Assembly (NCBI GenBank): GCA_004794785.1
Contig: SJOL01008888.1
Span: 424,390 to 488,389, forward strand
Reading direction: 5' to 3'
Length of the DNA: 64,000 nt
Origin: Opisthorchis felineus
Taxonomy: Eukaryota > Platyhelminthes > Trematoda > Opisthorchiida > Opisthorchiidae
The translations under genes and the position numbers were made by a program. The notes under the pieces are model-generated. The model had not been told where the DNA came from and did not search any database. It worked only from the letters and a program-made list of their open reading frames with translations. Shown here one piece after another: positions 13,906-27,500 of the stretch (position 1 is the first letter of the stretch; the number at the start of each line of letters is the position of its first letter).

Positions 13906-14897
13906 NNNNNNNNNNNNNNNNNNNNNNNNNNNNNNNNNNNNNNNNNNNNNNNNNNNNNNNNNNNNNNNNNNNNNNNNNNNNNNNNNNNNNNNNNNNNNNN
14001 NNNNNNNNNNNNNNNNNNNNNNNNNNNNNNNNNNNNNNNNNNNNNNNNNNNNNNNNNNNNNNNNNNNNNNNNNNNNNNNNNNNNNNNNNNNNNNNNNNNN
14101 NNNNNNNNNNNNNNNNNNNNNNNNNNNNNNNNNNNNNNNNNNNNNNNNNNNNNNNNNNNNNNNNNNNNNNNNNNNNNNNNNNNNNNNNNNNNNNNNNNNN
14201 NNNNNNNNNNNNNNNNNNNNNNNNNNNNNNNNNNNNNNNNNNNNNNNNNNNNNNNNNNNNNNNNNNNNNNNNNNNNNNNNNNNNNNNNNNNNNNNNNNNN
14301 NNNNNNNNNNNNNNNNNNNNNNNNNNNNNNNNNNNNNNNNNNNNNNNNNNNNNNNNNNNNNNNNNNNNNNNNNNNNNNNNNNNNNNNNNNNNNNNNNNNN
14401 NNNNNNNNNNNNNNNNNNNNNNNNNNNNNNNNNNNNNNNNNNNNNNNNNNNNNNNNNNNNNNNNNNNNNNNNNNNNNNNNNNNNNNNNNNNNNNNNNNNN
14501 NNNNNNNNNNNNNNNNNNNNNNNNNNNNNNNNNNNNNNNNNNNNNNNNNNNNNNNNNNNNNNNNNNNNNNNNNNNNNNNNNNNNNNNNNNNNNNNNNNNN
14601 NNNNNNNNNNNNNNNNNNNNNNNNNNNNNNNNNNNNNNNNNNNNNNNNNNNNNNNNNNNNNNNNNNNNNNNNNNNNNNNNNNNNNNNNNNNNNNNNNNNN
14701 NNNNNNNNNNNNNNNNNNNNNNNNNNNNNNNNNNNNNNNNNNNNNNNNNNNNNNNNNNNNNNNNNNNNNNNNNNNNNNNNNNNNNNNNNNNNNNNNNNNN
14801 NNNNNNNNNNNNNNNNNNNNNNNNNNNNNNNNNNNNNNNNNNNNNNNNNNNNNNNNNNNNNNNNNNNNNNNNNNNNNNNNNNNNNNNNNNNNNNNNN
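13906..14897. other. Assembly gap (992 N)
   Basis: A run of 992 unknown bases inside CR1 copy 2. The missing part of a CR1 reverse transcriptase between its RPISL block and its C-terminus is about this size, so the gap length is plausible, but the frames on its two sides do not agree. Long frames drawn through it are artefacts. Confidence 0.99.
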
Positions 14898-15159
<262 letters not shown>

Positions 15160-15300
15160 AGAGCAGTGCTACACCCTTTTTTCGCTTGTTCCTTTCAGGT
15201 TTACGACATCCGCTGATCGACAAGAACACAACCGACCCGGGAAACTTGGGCAAAAGCCTCGATCCTGCGTATCAATCCGTGAATCTGTGACTCTCAGTAA

Positions 15301-15384
15301 GCCAGTGACCCCCATGAACTGAATACCCTAAAAAGGCGCCACGTTTGCTATTTTACGCTCCCGTGTTTTTCCATTGGCCCGAGG
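15301..15384 (+). promoter_or_regulatory. eIF3e 5' flank / 5' UTR
   Basis: Only about 85 bp separate the CR1 tail from the eIF3e ATG. No TATA box is obvious. A pyrimidine-rich run (GTTTTTCCATTGGCCC) lies just upstream of the ATG and could serve as a trans-splice acceptor. Flatworms trans-splice many mRNAs, but that use here is inference. Confidence 0.3.
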
Positions 15385-15474
15385 ATGGCAGAGTTTGATT
15401 TAACTCATAGAATCAGTAACTTCTTGGACAAGCATCTTATACTACCACTGTTGGAATATATCTGTGTGAAAAAT
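15385..15474 (+). CDS. eif3e: eIF3e exon 1
   Basis: Thirty codons from the ATG, ending ...LLEYICVKN before a GTGAGT donor at 15475. It encodes the first helices of the N-terminal eIF3 domain. Phase 0 exit into a short intron of 37 bp. Confidence 0.95.
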
Positions 15475-18400
15475 GTGAGTGGTGGTATTTTTTGAGAGTT
15501 TACTCTCCTAGATATATGACGAAACCAGTTTGTTAAAAACCAAGTTGGAAGTCCTGTTGGGTACCTCTATGGTCGACTACGCTGCGGATACTTACAAAGT
15601 AATATATGACGAAGAGGTCCCCGAAGGTAGTGATATTGGTCTGATAACCCCCACAGATTATTCCGAGAGACGCGAAAAGGTCCTTGAAAGCATTAACGAA
15701 ATGGAAATCAAACTTGAACCAGTGAAGGCGATTTTCAGCCCCGAAACAATGAAGGAAGTCGCACAGTGCAAGAACGCGAAGGACCTTCTTTCTAATCTGG
15801 AAACCAAGTACAATTTCAAGTTGGAGATGCTGGATGATATGTTCGATGCTGCGAGGGTAGGTTCAGGGTTTTTCGAATGGGCAAATGTGACTGAGTACGG
15901 AGGAACTATAGCGGTTAAAAGACATTTTTTATGTCGTGCGTGCCGTGGTGGTTGACCTCTCGAATAGCCTGTGCGTTCATAAAATAGTTTCGTTGATCAC
16001 TGTGTCCTGGTAGTACAATGAGACCGATTCCCAACAGTTTTTCCAGCATTTTTGTTTGGCGTCTTTCTGCATTGCTACTGGGTAGAAATGCTTCATTGTG
16101 AGCGGCATCCCTGTCAAAAGTCTGATCTTTTGGCCCGGAGTCCATTGATCCGCATAGTTTATACCTTCAAATAAAGCTCTCACACTTAAGGGATTCCTTC
16201 GTTGTTGGTTCTTTGCCGTACATTGCCAGATATCTTCACTCATTGCTTAGTCCCTAGGTTGGCATGCTCATATGTTGCACAGAAAGTAAGGGATATTTAT
16301 CTTAAGGTGGAAACTACTTATAAAACAGCAAATACAAACAAACTGGTTTTGAAATGGCCATTCATATATCGGGTTGTAGGTTGCCTAACGGGGCATCTTG
16401 AATCGTGGCCATCCATCGATAGCTGATGGCCACGTGATCCAATTGGTTCCACGGTTGGTTTGCACTTGTTGGCCGCCAGGTTACAGGATGCGAGCGTTTT
16501 TTGTTGAGAATTCGTACTCACCGGAAACAGTTGATGGTCAGCACGCAACTAGAGGAATCTGTACGACCAGCATCGGCTCCGAGTTGATCGCCCAGATGTG
16601 GTTCTCAGTAGCTCAAACGACCGACCTGGACATTCGTACCGTCATCACGGATCACGGATTCATTGCTTCTTGCTTGACAAGTAAGCCCTGATTAGCCCCG
16701 ATAGTAATTATCCAGCGCAAGAACTGTAGTCCGTTGAGGCATATGCTGACACGGTTTTTCATATCGAGCAACACCGAGCTGGACAGTCAAAGGGCGCAGA
16801 GGTGACTTCCCTGAAGTTCAATCCAGCAAAACGCGTTAAGCTTTGGGCTGAGTGCCACTCCCACTGTATATTTCACGAGTCATCGCTTATGGATCATCAA
16901 TCACAGGGGGACTGAAATGTGAAGGGGCTGGTTTCGTCCTTTTCGTTTTAAGACCAATGAGCGCGCTTGGTACCCGTATGTTTTTTTCCCGAGACACAGC
17001 TTACGTCCATTTTAAGGGAGTATAAGGTGTGGGCAAACATGGACTGTTCATCAATTCGACATACAGTGCGGACGTTGAAAGCCGAAAGAATCTCGTCGAT
17101 TTAGCAAGGTGTTGGTTTGTTCATTGTTAATGGGCAGCAGGGTGAATAAGGCACATCAGTCAGACAACTGACAAACAACCCAGCGACGTTTGTTTGTATG
17201 GTAGGAAGGGGTTGCAGAGGTGCCCCACCTTAAACCTATGAGTCAAACATCTGACCCACAAGGCAGTGGGATGATGTAGGGTTTTGTTCTGGGGCCCTGT
17301 CCCTAGCCTTTGATTCGAAAGTCTGCCTCACTAGGTAGCGGGTTGTAGGGCTTTCTTTGAGGACCCTGTCCAGAGCCGATGACGATAGTCTAACCTGCTC
17401 GACTGTAGAGGACTGATCTAACTCGAGGTCACAAGAAGTAGGGCATTACCGTCTGAATCTTAACGCGGCTGCGTACAGAAGGTGACTTTTGAGCAGCATC
17501 GGATTCTTTGATTTTTAAAGTATTTCCACCCTATTGAGTAATGCGCCGGCGGTCACGGTCAACCCGTCCTTCCTCGGAAGGCAGCATCGCTGCTTTTGTA
17601 AATATGGACATTGCTGGTCTGCTGGAGGAAACACTACTGCTTTCGCTATCCTATCGCAGACGAATTTACCCACAGACCGCCTCGTAGCTCGATTCATCAA
17701 AGAACGGGGTTTCGCTGCTCTTGGTCTGACTGCTCCTGTTTGGCCTTCTTGATGTGGTTACACATTGTGGAAGGAAGTTCCCGCTAGTGTAGCCCGCGGG
17801 ATCATTGCAGCACCCAAGCCCGACCACTACGTCAAGGTGGCAGCTTTAGGTTGATCCCCACTGTTCCTCCATTAGGTCAACGATCTTTAGTCTGCCGTCA
17901 CCTCTTCTATCCATACCTTTGCACTCCCCTTCACCCTACTCCCAGGGTTCCGCTTCACTCCGAGTATGCGACGATTTGACACAATATCCACTAGTGTAAC
18001 GGCGAATACTACTGACGAGGCACGCGAGTAGTATGTGGTTTTCTTGTAACTCCGCCTTGCGTCTAATGGAAGGTGCACCCCCATGAGGTTTATTACGGAA
18101 CCTGCGGAAATGCTTTGCAGCGTTCGTTTACAATTGCATGATAGTCAGTGAATATCCACGAAAGTTGAAGAAGACGTTTTCAAAGATAAGGTGCATATGA
18201 GATGTTTACTTTCTTGTCCAATAGTTTGTAATCGTTCAGTTGGTGTTTGCTAATAAACAACTCCGCGGCGAAGGGCTTACCTCCTTACACTAGGATTTGT
18301 CGAATTCAGTAACGTTCCTCCATGTAACCATGCCCCTCCATAAATCCATGCCAGTTTCCTCGCGACGCGGGCGTTTAGCACACAACTACTCTACACCGTG

Positions 18401-18516
18401 CCACCTTCTTACTCCATGAATTACAAATTCGCCCTACCCTAGGGTACTGTTGGCATTTTTGGGGTGGGGCTTCTCACTTATTCCTTCTCGATTCCACTCA
18501 ACATAATATTGTAAAC

Positions 18517-18570
<54 letters not shown>

Positions 18571-21500
18571 CAATCGTTCGGCGGTAACAGCCTTCCGGTG
18601 CCTAGCTGCCATACCACTCGAAGGTAGCACGCGGACTGAGATACTTCCAGGTTGCCCAAGTCTAGAAATGTGCAGTCAAGATGCCGGAATTGGATTCGAA
18701 CCACGGACCTTCCGGTTAGTCAGCTTGCTCCTTACCCACCAAGCTTTCTCAAAGTCTTATGTACACTCCATCGATAATCTTTCGCTGAGTGATAACCTGA
18801 AGACACTCACTCACCGTCGGAACGCATCATCTTTTGCTTTGTTTTACCGGTACTACCACGGTCAACCTTCATCACGGCTTGTTTCTTCTGCCCCCTTCTA
18901 GTCGGGTGACAATTCTCGGTTCATCCACTCACCCATAACAGGTTATTAGTACGCGTTGTAGAACTGTCATCATCTTTGTAGCTCTCTGCCATTCTCTTTA
19001 CCCTAACTCATATATCCTCGAACTATTCAAAAACCGAGTTAACGTCCATCAGTTTACCTTGTGGTTTGCCTTATTTCACATATCATCTTGTGTCGCATTT
19101 CGCCGTCATTTACAGGGAGTCTCTGACCGTTGGTCCTCCCTTTCCCTTTAGTCTACATCTCTGTAATGTGGGGTACCTCGCACAAACCCCCATCATCGGT
19201 CTGAGCAGTCGGATTATATCTTTTGTCCTAGTGCTCTTTCCCTTGATCCTCAAGGCCGAGACAGCTCAGTGGTTAGAGCCCGAATTTACCAACCTGAAGG
19301 TCCGTGGTTCGAACCGCCCTCCGCATCTCGACTTCTGTCTAGGCTTGGGCAACCTGGCAGTATCCCAGCCCTCGTGTTTCCTTCGGGTGGCATGGCAGCT
19401 AGGCACTGAAAGCGTGTTACAGCTGAACGATTTAAAACGATACAAGGCCGCAGACTTTTAGACTGCATTTATGTGAACAGCAGGTTGTACGCTGTATCCT
19501 TCAAAACTGGCAAAATAAGCTACTTGTTCTCGATCACTGTGTATGCCTCGCCAAACAGCAGTGTGGAAGCCGAAAAAGATAAGTCCTACCGCCTAATTTC
19601 CAATCTTTTATGACAGGCAAATGGCACAGGTGTTGCAGTTCGATCCGGCAACAGATTGGATGAAAAGGAGCACCAGTTACATGGTAAATTTTGCGTTACC
19701 GCCACCAAACCAGAATGGTGACCGATTTATTCAGTTGTGCGCAGCTCGTGGTCTGTGCATTGCGAACACCAGCACAAAAGAACTTAGTTTGTCACGTCGT
19801 GTCGTTGGATCACATGAAACCGTACACGTAGCTAAAACGCATAGCGATCAGCTGTCACGAAGAGACTGGACCTCACTGTGATGTGATGGTTTGTGTGCCT
19901 CTGTGACCTATGGAGCTATGCTGCGGGGTGTCCGTGAGACACTCGCAGAGTATTTCCTACCGGGTTGCTTAGCGGTTAGGTGTTTGACCAACACAGTCTT
20001 CTTGTCCTTCGGTTTCGGGGTGGGAACATGTGTGGCAACTTGTTCTTTAAAAAAACTACGCTAACATTTCCCACCAAACGCCGCTGTATTACAGTCAGGT
20101 ATTTGAGACAGGCTTTGGTTGAGGACCTTATTCGTACTCCTGTCTGGGTTTAGGCTCCAGGGCAGTACTCCAAGCCCACGTACATAAACGATTCCTACAA
20201 CTAAAAATACTCTCATGTCACATCGGCCGTTGCGTCCTACCATCAGCTGGGTGGCCTCACTTGCTGTATACAGCAGGGTAGGTATGCAAAACAGGCTACT
20301 ACGTCCACACGCTTTTCCCCCATAACCCGTTAAACACCCTTATTTCAGGCCCACCCGTTAGGATTGACGACCCCGTCGTTTTTGCGTCGGTCTTGTCCGC
20401 AGGATCCACTGGTCAGCTTGCGCTGATAGACCCAGGCATCTCGAAATCAGTATTCAAGCACGACCGGCCGGCTCCTTTCAATATGCATACTCTGAAGCAA
20501 GCGGGACAACACGCTGCTCTTGTTCCCACATGACTCGCTTGACACTGATGCGTGCCACTTGTCGAAAAAATTCAATATGTAAGCACATTCATTGAGCTAA
20601 CACTCTCATCACTCTCCACTCGCTTCGGGCTGTGTATCTCTGGTGATCCAAAGGCCGCTGGGCAGTGGGTGGTGTCGTTTAAATGACTAGGCTGAAGGAT
20701 CCTTGCTTCACTGGATATCAGTTGATAGTCGCCTCTGCGCAGTTCGTCTGACAACACTCCTGAAGGAATCTCAAGGTCGGAAGGGTATGTTGTCCTACGC
20801 CCCGACCGACTCTACCTCTGACCACAAAGACAACTTTAATGGCACCTTGAGTGTTGCAAGGGCTAAGAGCCGTGGCATCCTTGTGGTTGCCTGAGATTTC
20901 AATACACAAATGGGCAGACTCAGCACATCTGAGACTCGACTGGGTTTCGATTTGGATTGGACTCGGTACATGCGGACAAGGTGAACGACTGCCTCGGCTG
21001 TGTACTGACCGCAGGCCACTTTTATGCGGTATTAAAATCCAAAATAAGCGAAGTCATCTGGCCACATTGTTTCCTCCAATATGCCAGGCACGCACCCAGA
21101 TTAATCTCATCTCTATCATTTACCGATGGCGCGGATCAATAAATGGCTGCCGATCGTTTTTGAGCATTTATCTGGATTGTGACTCTGAACTGGTCCGGAG
21201 TCGTTTGTTCGCTTCCCAGGAACGCATAAGGGGCGGAAAACTGGGTTAGCAACTGAGGGCTTGGCAGATCTGGAAGTTAAATGAGCTTATCAGAACCGAG
21301 CTGCTGGTCCAGGTGACCTCCCACGCGCATTGTTCGAGGATAGGTTTGAAGTCCTCCGTCTGTTGGTGTTCTCTCGAAAACAAAACGAAAACGTTCAGCT
21401 GTAACACCCTTTCTGTGCCTAGCTGCCATACCACCCGAAGGAAGCACGATAGTTGGGATACTGCCAGGATGCCCAAGCCTAGTCAGGAGAAGTCGAGGTC

Positions 21501-24500
21501 GGTTTCGGACCACGAACCTCCCGGTCAGTAAATTCGCGTTCTAACCACTGAGCCATCTCGCCCCTACTCTACTCTTTTTGTCTTCATCTGGGAAAAGATT
21601 GCGCCAGACAATTAGGATGGATTGGTGATATTGCCCATTTTCGAAAAGCGGTTGTAGTGAGTGTGGTGATCACAGGAAGATCAACTTGTCTCCAGTTGTA
21701 ACAAGACTCTTGACTTAACTTATCCTCCGTCGCCTTATGGTTACCCGTGAGGCATCGACTCGATAGAAGCAAGCTGGGTTCCGGCCTGGTAGGATTGCGT
21801 TGACCAAATATTCGCACTCCGTCAGGTGCTAGAACAACGCCATACGTATAAACGAACCACAATTTTGGTTTTCCTGGACCTCCAATGCGCATTTGACTCA
21901 GTTGATCGAGCCGTTCTCCTTAACACGCTCGCTCAGCTATTGATGTCCCAGAAGTTTGTCAACATGTGTTCTTCGTTTCCTCGGACTTTCAGGCATGTGA
22001 GAGCATACGGGGATCTCTCAGCTTCCGTACACAAAGTGGTGTCCGATAAGTATGTCCACTCTCTCCCTTTCTGTTCGATTGTGTGATTGACGAAGTAAGG
22101 AGACAAACGCTGTAGGGTCTTCAAAGCCCTAGTGTTCAAATAGTTTCTGAGGAAAGCCTTATCGATCTGGAATATGAAGATGACATCGTTCTTGTATTTG
22201 AGGAAGAGAAGGCCTAGGATGAACTGATCAGGAGTCATCCCGTCCTTTGGCGTGCCCTTTGCACCCACAAAGTCTATGATCATGCTTCTGGTAATGCAGC
22301 CACTGAACACACCATTTACAATTCAAAGGGAGGCACTTGAGATTGCGGACCTTTTTAGGAATCTTCTAGTGTGACAGGTGAGGTTAATGCACCTATGACA
22401 TCCCTGAATCTTAAGGAACATGTATATCAGGCTACAGTGTGGGCTGTTTTGTTGTGTGAATGTAGGCCTTGGCCTGTGAGAGCAGCCAAACTGCCACTTC
22501 TTCAGGTCTTCGACAGCCGTTTCATCGGAATTATAGGCTGTGTAGGCTGATACAGCCGATTCCTCAACCAGGCAATTAGATAACGAATGTTCGGCTGTGA
22601 AACAGGGACTTCAATCGAAGAATGTGTGCAGCACCAAGAGCTGCGCTGGTTTAGTTATGTATTGCGCGTGCCGAATCCTCGTTTGCCCAGAAGAGTGCTG
22701 TTTCCTGCCCGATTCTGAGCGGCTCAAGAGGAGAGTTGAACAACGTTTAACCTTACAGAGCTTACGGAGAGTCTGGGTACTGTTGCTGCCTCAAATCGGG
22801 CAAGGCATTTCTTGCTGAAACCTCATTTTCCTTTTCTGTTGATTCATGTTGCGTCTCCGAAACAATTGCAGTCCGCTTAGGACGAGCCTGTTTATTTCAC
22901 TGCTCACTCTTCAGGTACCCGGTGATTCCGCCTCCGTGACCCGTATTAGCTGTGGCGTGAAGTTTTCACCCAAACCCACGGCTGAAAGCACTTGGTCCCC
23001 TGGATCCCACTGAACCGTCCTATGTTGCACAGTTGTATGGCTCAATTGCCATAAATATTGCCTGACGCAGTAAGCCCCGCCTGATTATTGTGTCTGGCCA
23101 TGCTCCGATAGACGGGAGTTCCAAAGTTCGGAAAGATGGCTTCCATCGAGGTCTCTCATGATTGCTTTGATCAGCACAAATCGTAGATGCCCTTATTCTG
23201 GCCGATGATGTGATGCTTGAGCCGGCCGACTAAGGCCAGCAAAGGATTCGATGGTGTCTTCTCATGGATAACGGAAAGCGACTGTTTCAGTTATGTACTG
23301 AACGCAGTGTGATCCTAGCCAGTACAGGCTTTCACTACAAACGCTCACCTGTTACATGGAGACTACAAACAACAAACCATTCATGGATTCGGTTGTATCA
23401 CGTGACAGTTAGATACCGTTGGTGGACTTTGATTCAAGATTTACGTTTTTCTATTCACTTATCATTTTGATTTCCTCCAAGTTCACGCAGACAGGCAATG
23501 CCATTCAGTGCATGGCCGTCGGAATGTTCCCCTGAATTATCAAGCGGCTATTGTACAGTGGTTGTAGCTGCCAGTTTCGTTCACTGATGATTTGCGGAGG
23601 TAGCTGCGCATTGGAGGCGGGGTCTGATATGATTGTCAGTCGACTTTTAAGTAGGGAGATTGGGAAGAGCTATGCATTGAAGGCAATAGCTTGGATGCAC
23701 GAGCGCCATTGAGGGCACGACTGTGTCATGTCTGACAATGTCTATAAACGTTGATGTGTCCCGTCTCTAGACCCCCAACCAGGGAGACGGCAATGATCGA
23801 CGCAGCTGAGTTTGCTGGTAATGGCTTTCATACTTCACTACCAAGTCATTGTTTGACCTCCTCTGGCTCGTTTCTATCCTTCGTGTGGTTGTGCGAAAAG
23901 AACCTTTCGAGGAAGTCGGTCGACTTGCATACGGAGCACGTGACCAAGCCGGCGCAACCTATGCAGTGTGATCAGTTCATCTATCGTGGGTGAGTTATTT
24001 CTTCTGAAAACCATTCGAACTACTTCAGCATTGGTGATCCGGTGTTCTCACCAGACTCGGGCAATGCTTTCAAAACGTCGATGGTCACACGGAAAGTCTT
24101 TTGACGTCCTCGGTGCGCAGCCGCTAGGTTTATGACCCGTATGGTAATATGGAGCGCACCGCAGCATTGTAAACTCGACCCTTGACGGATAAGCTGATGT
24201 CCCGCCTACGCCACAGGTGATACAGGTACACAAAAGCTTCTCTGTCCTTCCCAATCCGGATGTAAATATCATCCTTCACGAGACCATCAGGACCGATACA
24301 GCTGTCCAGGTAGACAAATGTGTCTGCTACCTCAATCAGCTCATCCGCAAGCACTAGGTTATGGTTCGAGCCCACCCAGTCTTGCACAGCACTTTGCACT
24401 TTGCGGGTGTGAAACGCATGCCAAACCGTGAGGCAGAGTTAGATTATTTAATATTGCCTGCATTACTACGGCGGCAGATCCAAGAGGAGCTATGTCGTCT

Positions 24501-27500
24501 TTGTGCTCGATATCTGTGAGCGGGCACCCCGGGAGCACTTCAACCCCACCGGTATTATAGGCTGATAGTGAGTCTCTCATAATCGTATCAATGACGAAGT
24601 TGAAGAGGAAAGGTGAAAGAGAACAGCCCTGCCTGACACCACTTGATGTGAACTCAGACGAGAGCTTCCCGTAGATCTTCACACGTCTGCTTGAGTTGGC
24701 GTACAGCACCTTAAGGGGAGTCAAGAATTTGTGGGGACACCTTTGCTCCATAGGCACTACCATAGTCCCTGACGGTCCACAGAATCAGTGGCAGTTTTCA
24801 AGTCAATGAACAATGTTATTTTGGATGTTGCCGGATGCGGTGTCGCTTCCACAGGATCTGTCGGAGGGTGAAAATGTGATCGATACATCATCTTGCAGGA
24901 CGGACCCCAGCTTGGTTTTCACGGATCTGACTCTCCCTGTGTTCAGTCAACCTTCGAAGGATAAGACCAGAGGGAACCCTCGATGCCACAGCTACCAGGC
25001 TGATGCTATGGTCATCATCATCATCATCATCAAAGACAGCACACCGTTGTGGTGTGCTACGGTGGTTTTCACACAGCGTCCGCGTACCTTTTTTGAAGAT
25101 AGGAATAACTGTCGACATGCCCCATTCTGCAGACTTTTTCTCTTCGTTCCATATCGCACCAACAAGCTTTGTTAGGTGGGTCACCAAGAATTCTTTGCCT
25201 TCTTTGAAGTGGTCTGGATACAGACCATCCGGTCCTGGTGCCTTCACACGTTTCAGTACGGATATTCCTACGGGCGGTTAAAGCTTACATTCCATTTGCC
25301 CGTATGCACTATCTCCACAGGCTGTGTTGCAGGAGGCCAGCTTAACTGTTCTTCGAAGTGTTCAGCCTATCTTTCCAGTCGACGTTTTTGCAAGTGAAGC
25401 CTTTTTCATTGACCACTGCCTTCCTAGGGCCAGTCGATCGTATCAGTTGTTATAGGGCACGGCTGTTTCCGGTAGCAAAAGCCTTCTCCATCTCCCGAGC
25501 TTTCGATGTCCGCCAGAGCTCTCAGACTTCACTATTTGACGCCTGAGGGATCTGCGTGTGCCATCGTACTCGTTACCTGCCGGTACGGATTTTCTCACAT
25601 CAATCATGGATAATGATCTCGACTACATCCAGTAGTCTTCTGGTCGAATCGGGCAAGTCGGATAGACAGCACTGAATGTCGCTAGCATAGCTCCTTTCAC
25701 ATTTTGTCCTGCTTCGTCCACGTTCTCTCTACCAGTATAAGGGCATTGATTCTTCCAGTGGCCATGCATGCCACACCTGTAGCATCGGCTCATTCGAGCG
25801 TGCATCCGAGACTCCGTCTTGATTGCTGCAAGCTGTCCGGCAAGTTGGTCCACTTTGTTCTTCAGGTCCTCCACTGTTAACTCATCCCTGTTCTCCTGCG
25901 ACTGCAACGTGGCCAGTGGCGCCTCGGCCAATTCCCGTGCCAGACGCACCAGGTGCTCCACACTCAACTGGCCAGTTGCTCTTGCCAACCGCAACTGGGC
26001 ACGAAGCGCAGGGTGGACTCCCTCGACGAACTGTTCGGACAGCAACTGCTGGCGCGATACTCCGTCCAGTTCCGGCAAGGCCCGATCCAACAACTGCTGC
26101 AGGCTGGCGAAGAACACGGTCGGGTCACATCCAGGTCCCATGCTGGCCGTCTTGAACCGCCTCATAGCCTCCTGGCGGTCGGCCGGCGTGTCGAACTCCG
26201 CTGCAAGAGCTTCCTTCGCGGCGGCCCAGTCCATCTTCTGAGGGCCTCTTCTGGCCGCGTCCAGGGCCGCCTTCGCCCGGCCTCTGAGGAGGGTCTTCAG
26301 TGCCGCCAACTTACCCCTGTCGGTCTCCAGTCCTGCCGCCTCCGCAACATCCTCGAAGTCCTCCAGGAAGGTCCGCACATCCCCATCCTCGAAAGGTTGT
26401 GGCCACGGGATCCTCATCCTTATCCTGGTCACGGCACCAAAATGTAAGAAGTGAAGCCCTTCGCTGCGGAGTTGTTTATTAGAAAACGCCAACTAAACGG
26501 TTACAGACTATTGGACAGGAAGGTTAAACTCTCATTTGCATGTTGTTTTTAAAAACGGAATATCCATCTTCTTCTCGAACGCGTCTTCTTGAACTCTCCT
26601 GGATATTCATTGACTATCGCACAATTGCAAGCAAAAACTGCAAAGTAGTTCCACAAATTCCGTAATAAATCCCACCTTCCATTAGATCAAGACGAAGTTT
26701 CGAGAACACACATACTACTCGCATGCGTCATCAGTAGTACCCACCGTTACACCAGTACAGTATTGGTTTACGTGGACAGTTGTTTGGCTAGCTCAGGTCG
26801 ATACTGTTGAGCTGTGGTAGTTCTTCGAAGATGGTGGATTGGCATGCTTCTTGGTGACTTGCGAGGGCCTGAGAGGAAACGAACCACCAGGCGTGGACGT
26901 CCATGGCTTGATCGGAATCAAGTTGTGTGCCTCAAAAGGAACGGCAGTCTTGAATTGTGGCTGTCCACCAGTGGCTGATGGCCACGTGATCCAACTGGGT
27001 CTACAGTTGATTTGCAGTTGGTGGCCGCCAGGTTACGCGACGCTAACGTTTATGCTGAAAGTTCGTACTGGCCAGAAACAGCTCGTGATCTGCACACAAC
27101 TGGAGGAGTCGTTCTCCGTTGTCTTGCTACGAGCATAGACTCCGAATCGACCGCCCAAATGTGGTTCCAAGGAGCTCAGGTGACCCACTTGGGCATTCAT
27201 ATCGCCCGCAAGAACGACAATGTCAGTACCTCTTGCTTGACGAATGAGCCTGGATAACTCTCGATAGAAAGTATCCTCAGGGTCCCGCTGCTGTTGGTCT
27301 GAATGCTCACGTTTGGCCTTCCTGGCGTGGTTGCACCTTGTGGAACGAGGTTCCAGCTAGTGTAGCCCGCGGCATCATTGCAGTATTCAAGTCCGACCAT
27401 CACGTCAAGGTAGCAGCTTTAGATCGGGTCCTAATCGTCTGTGTATTTCAGTGCACCAGTTGGACATTTCAATTCACTGGAGTCACGACTTAATAACAGC

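Noticed and set aside
25003..25281. Poly-Ser / poly-Asp frames around the (TCA)n run
   Set aside because: A short microsatellite within the RTE; the tract is not a protein domain.
25819..26447. Long + strand frames (110-164 codons)
   Set aside because: They are antisense shadows of the GC-rich Gag frame on the minus strand.
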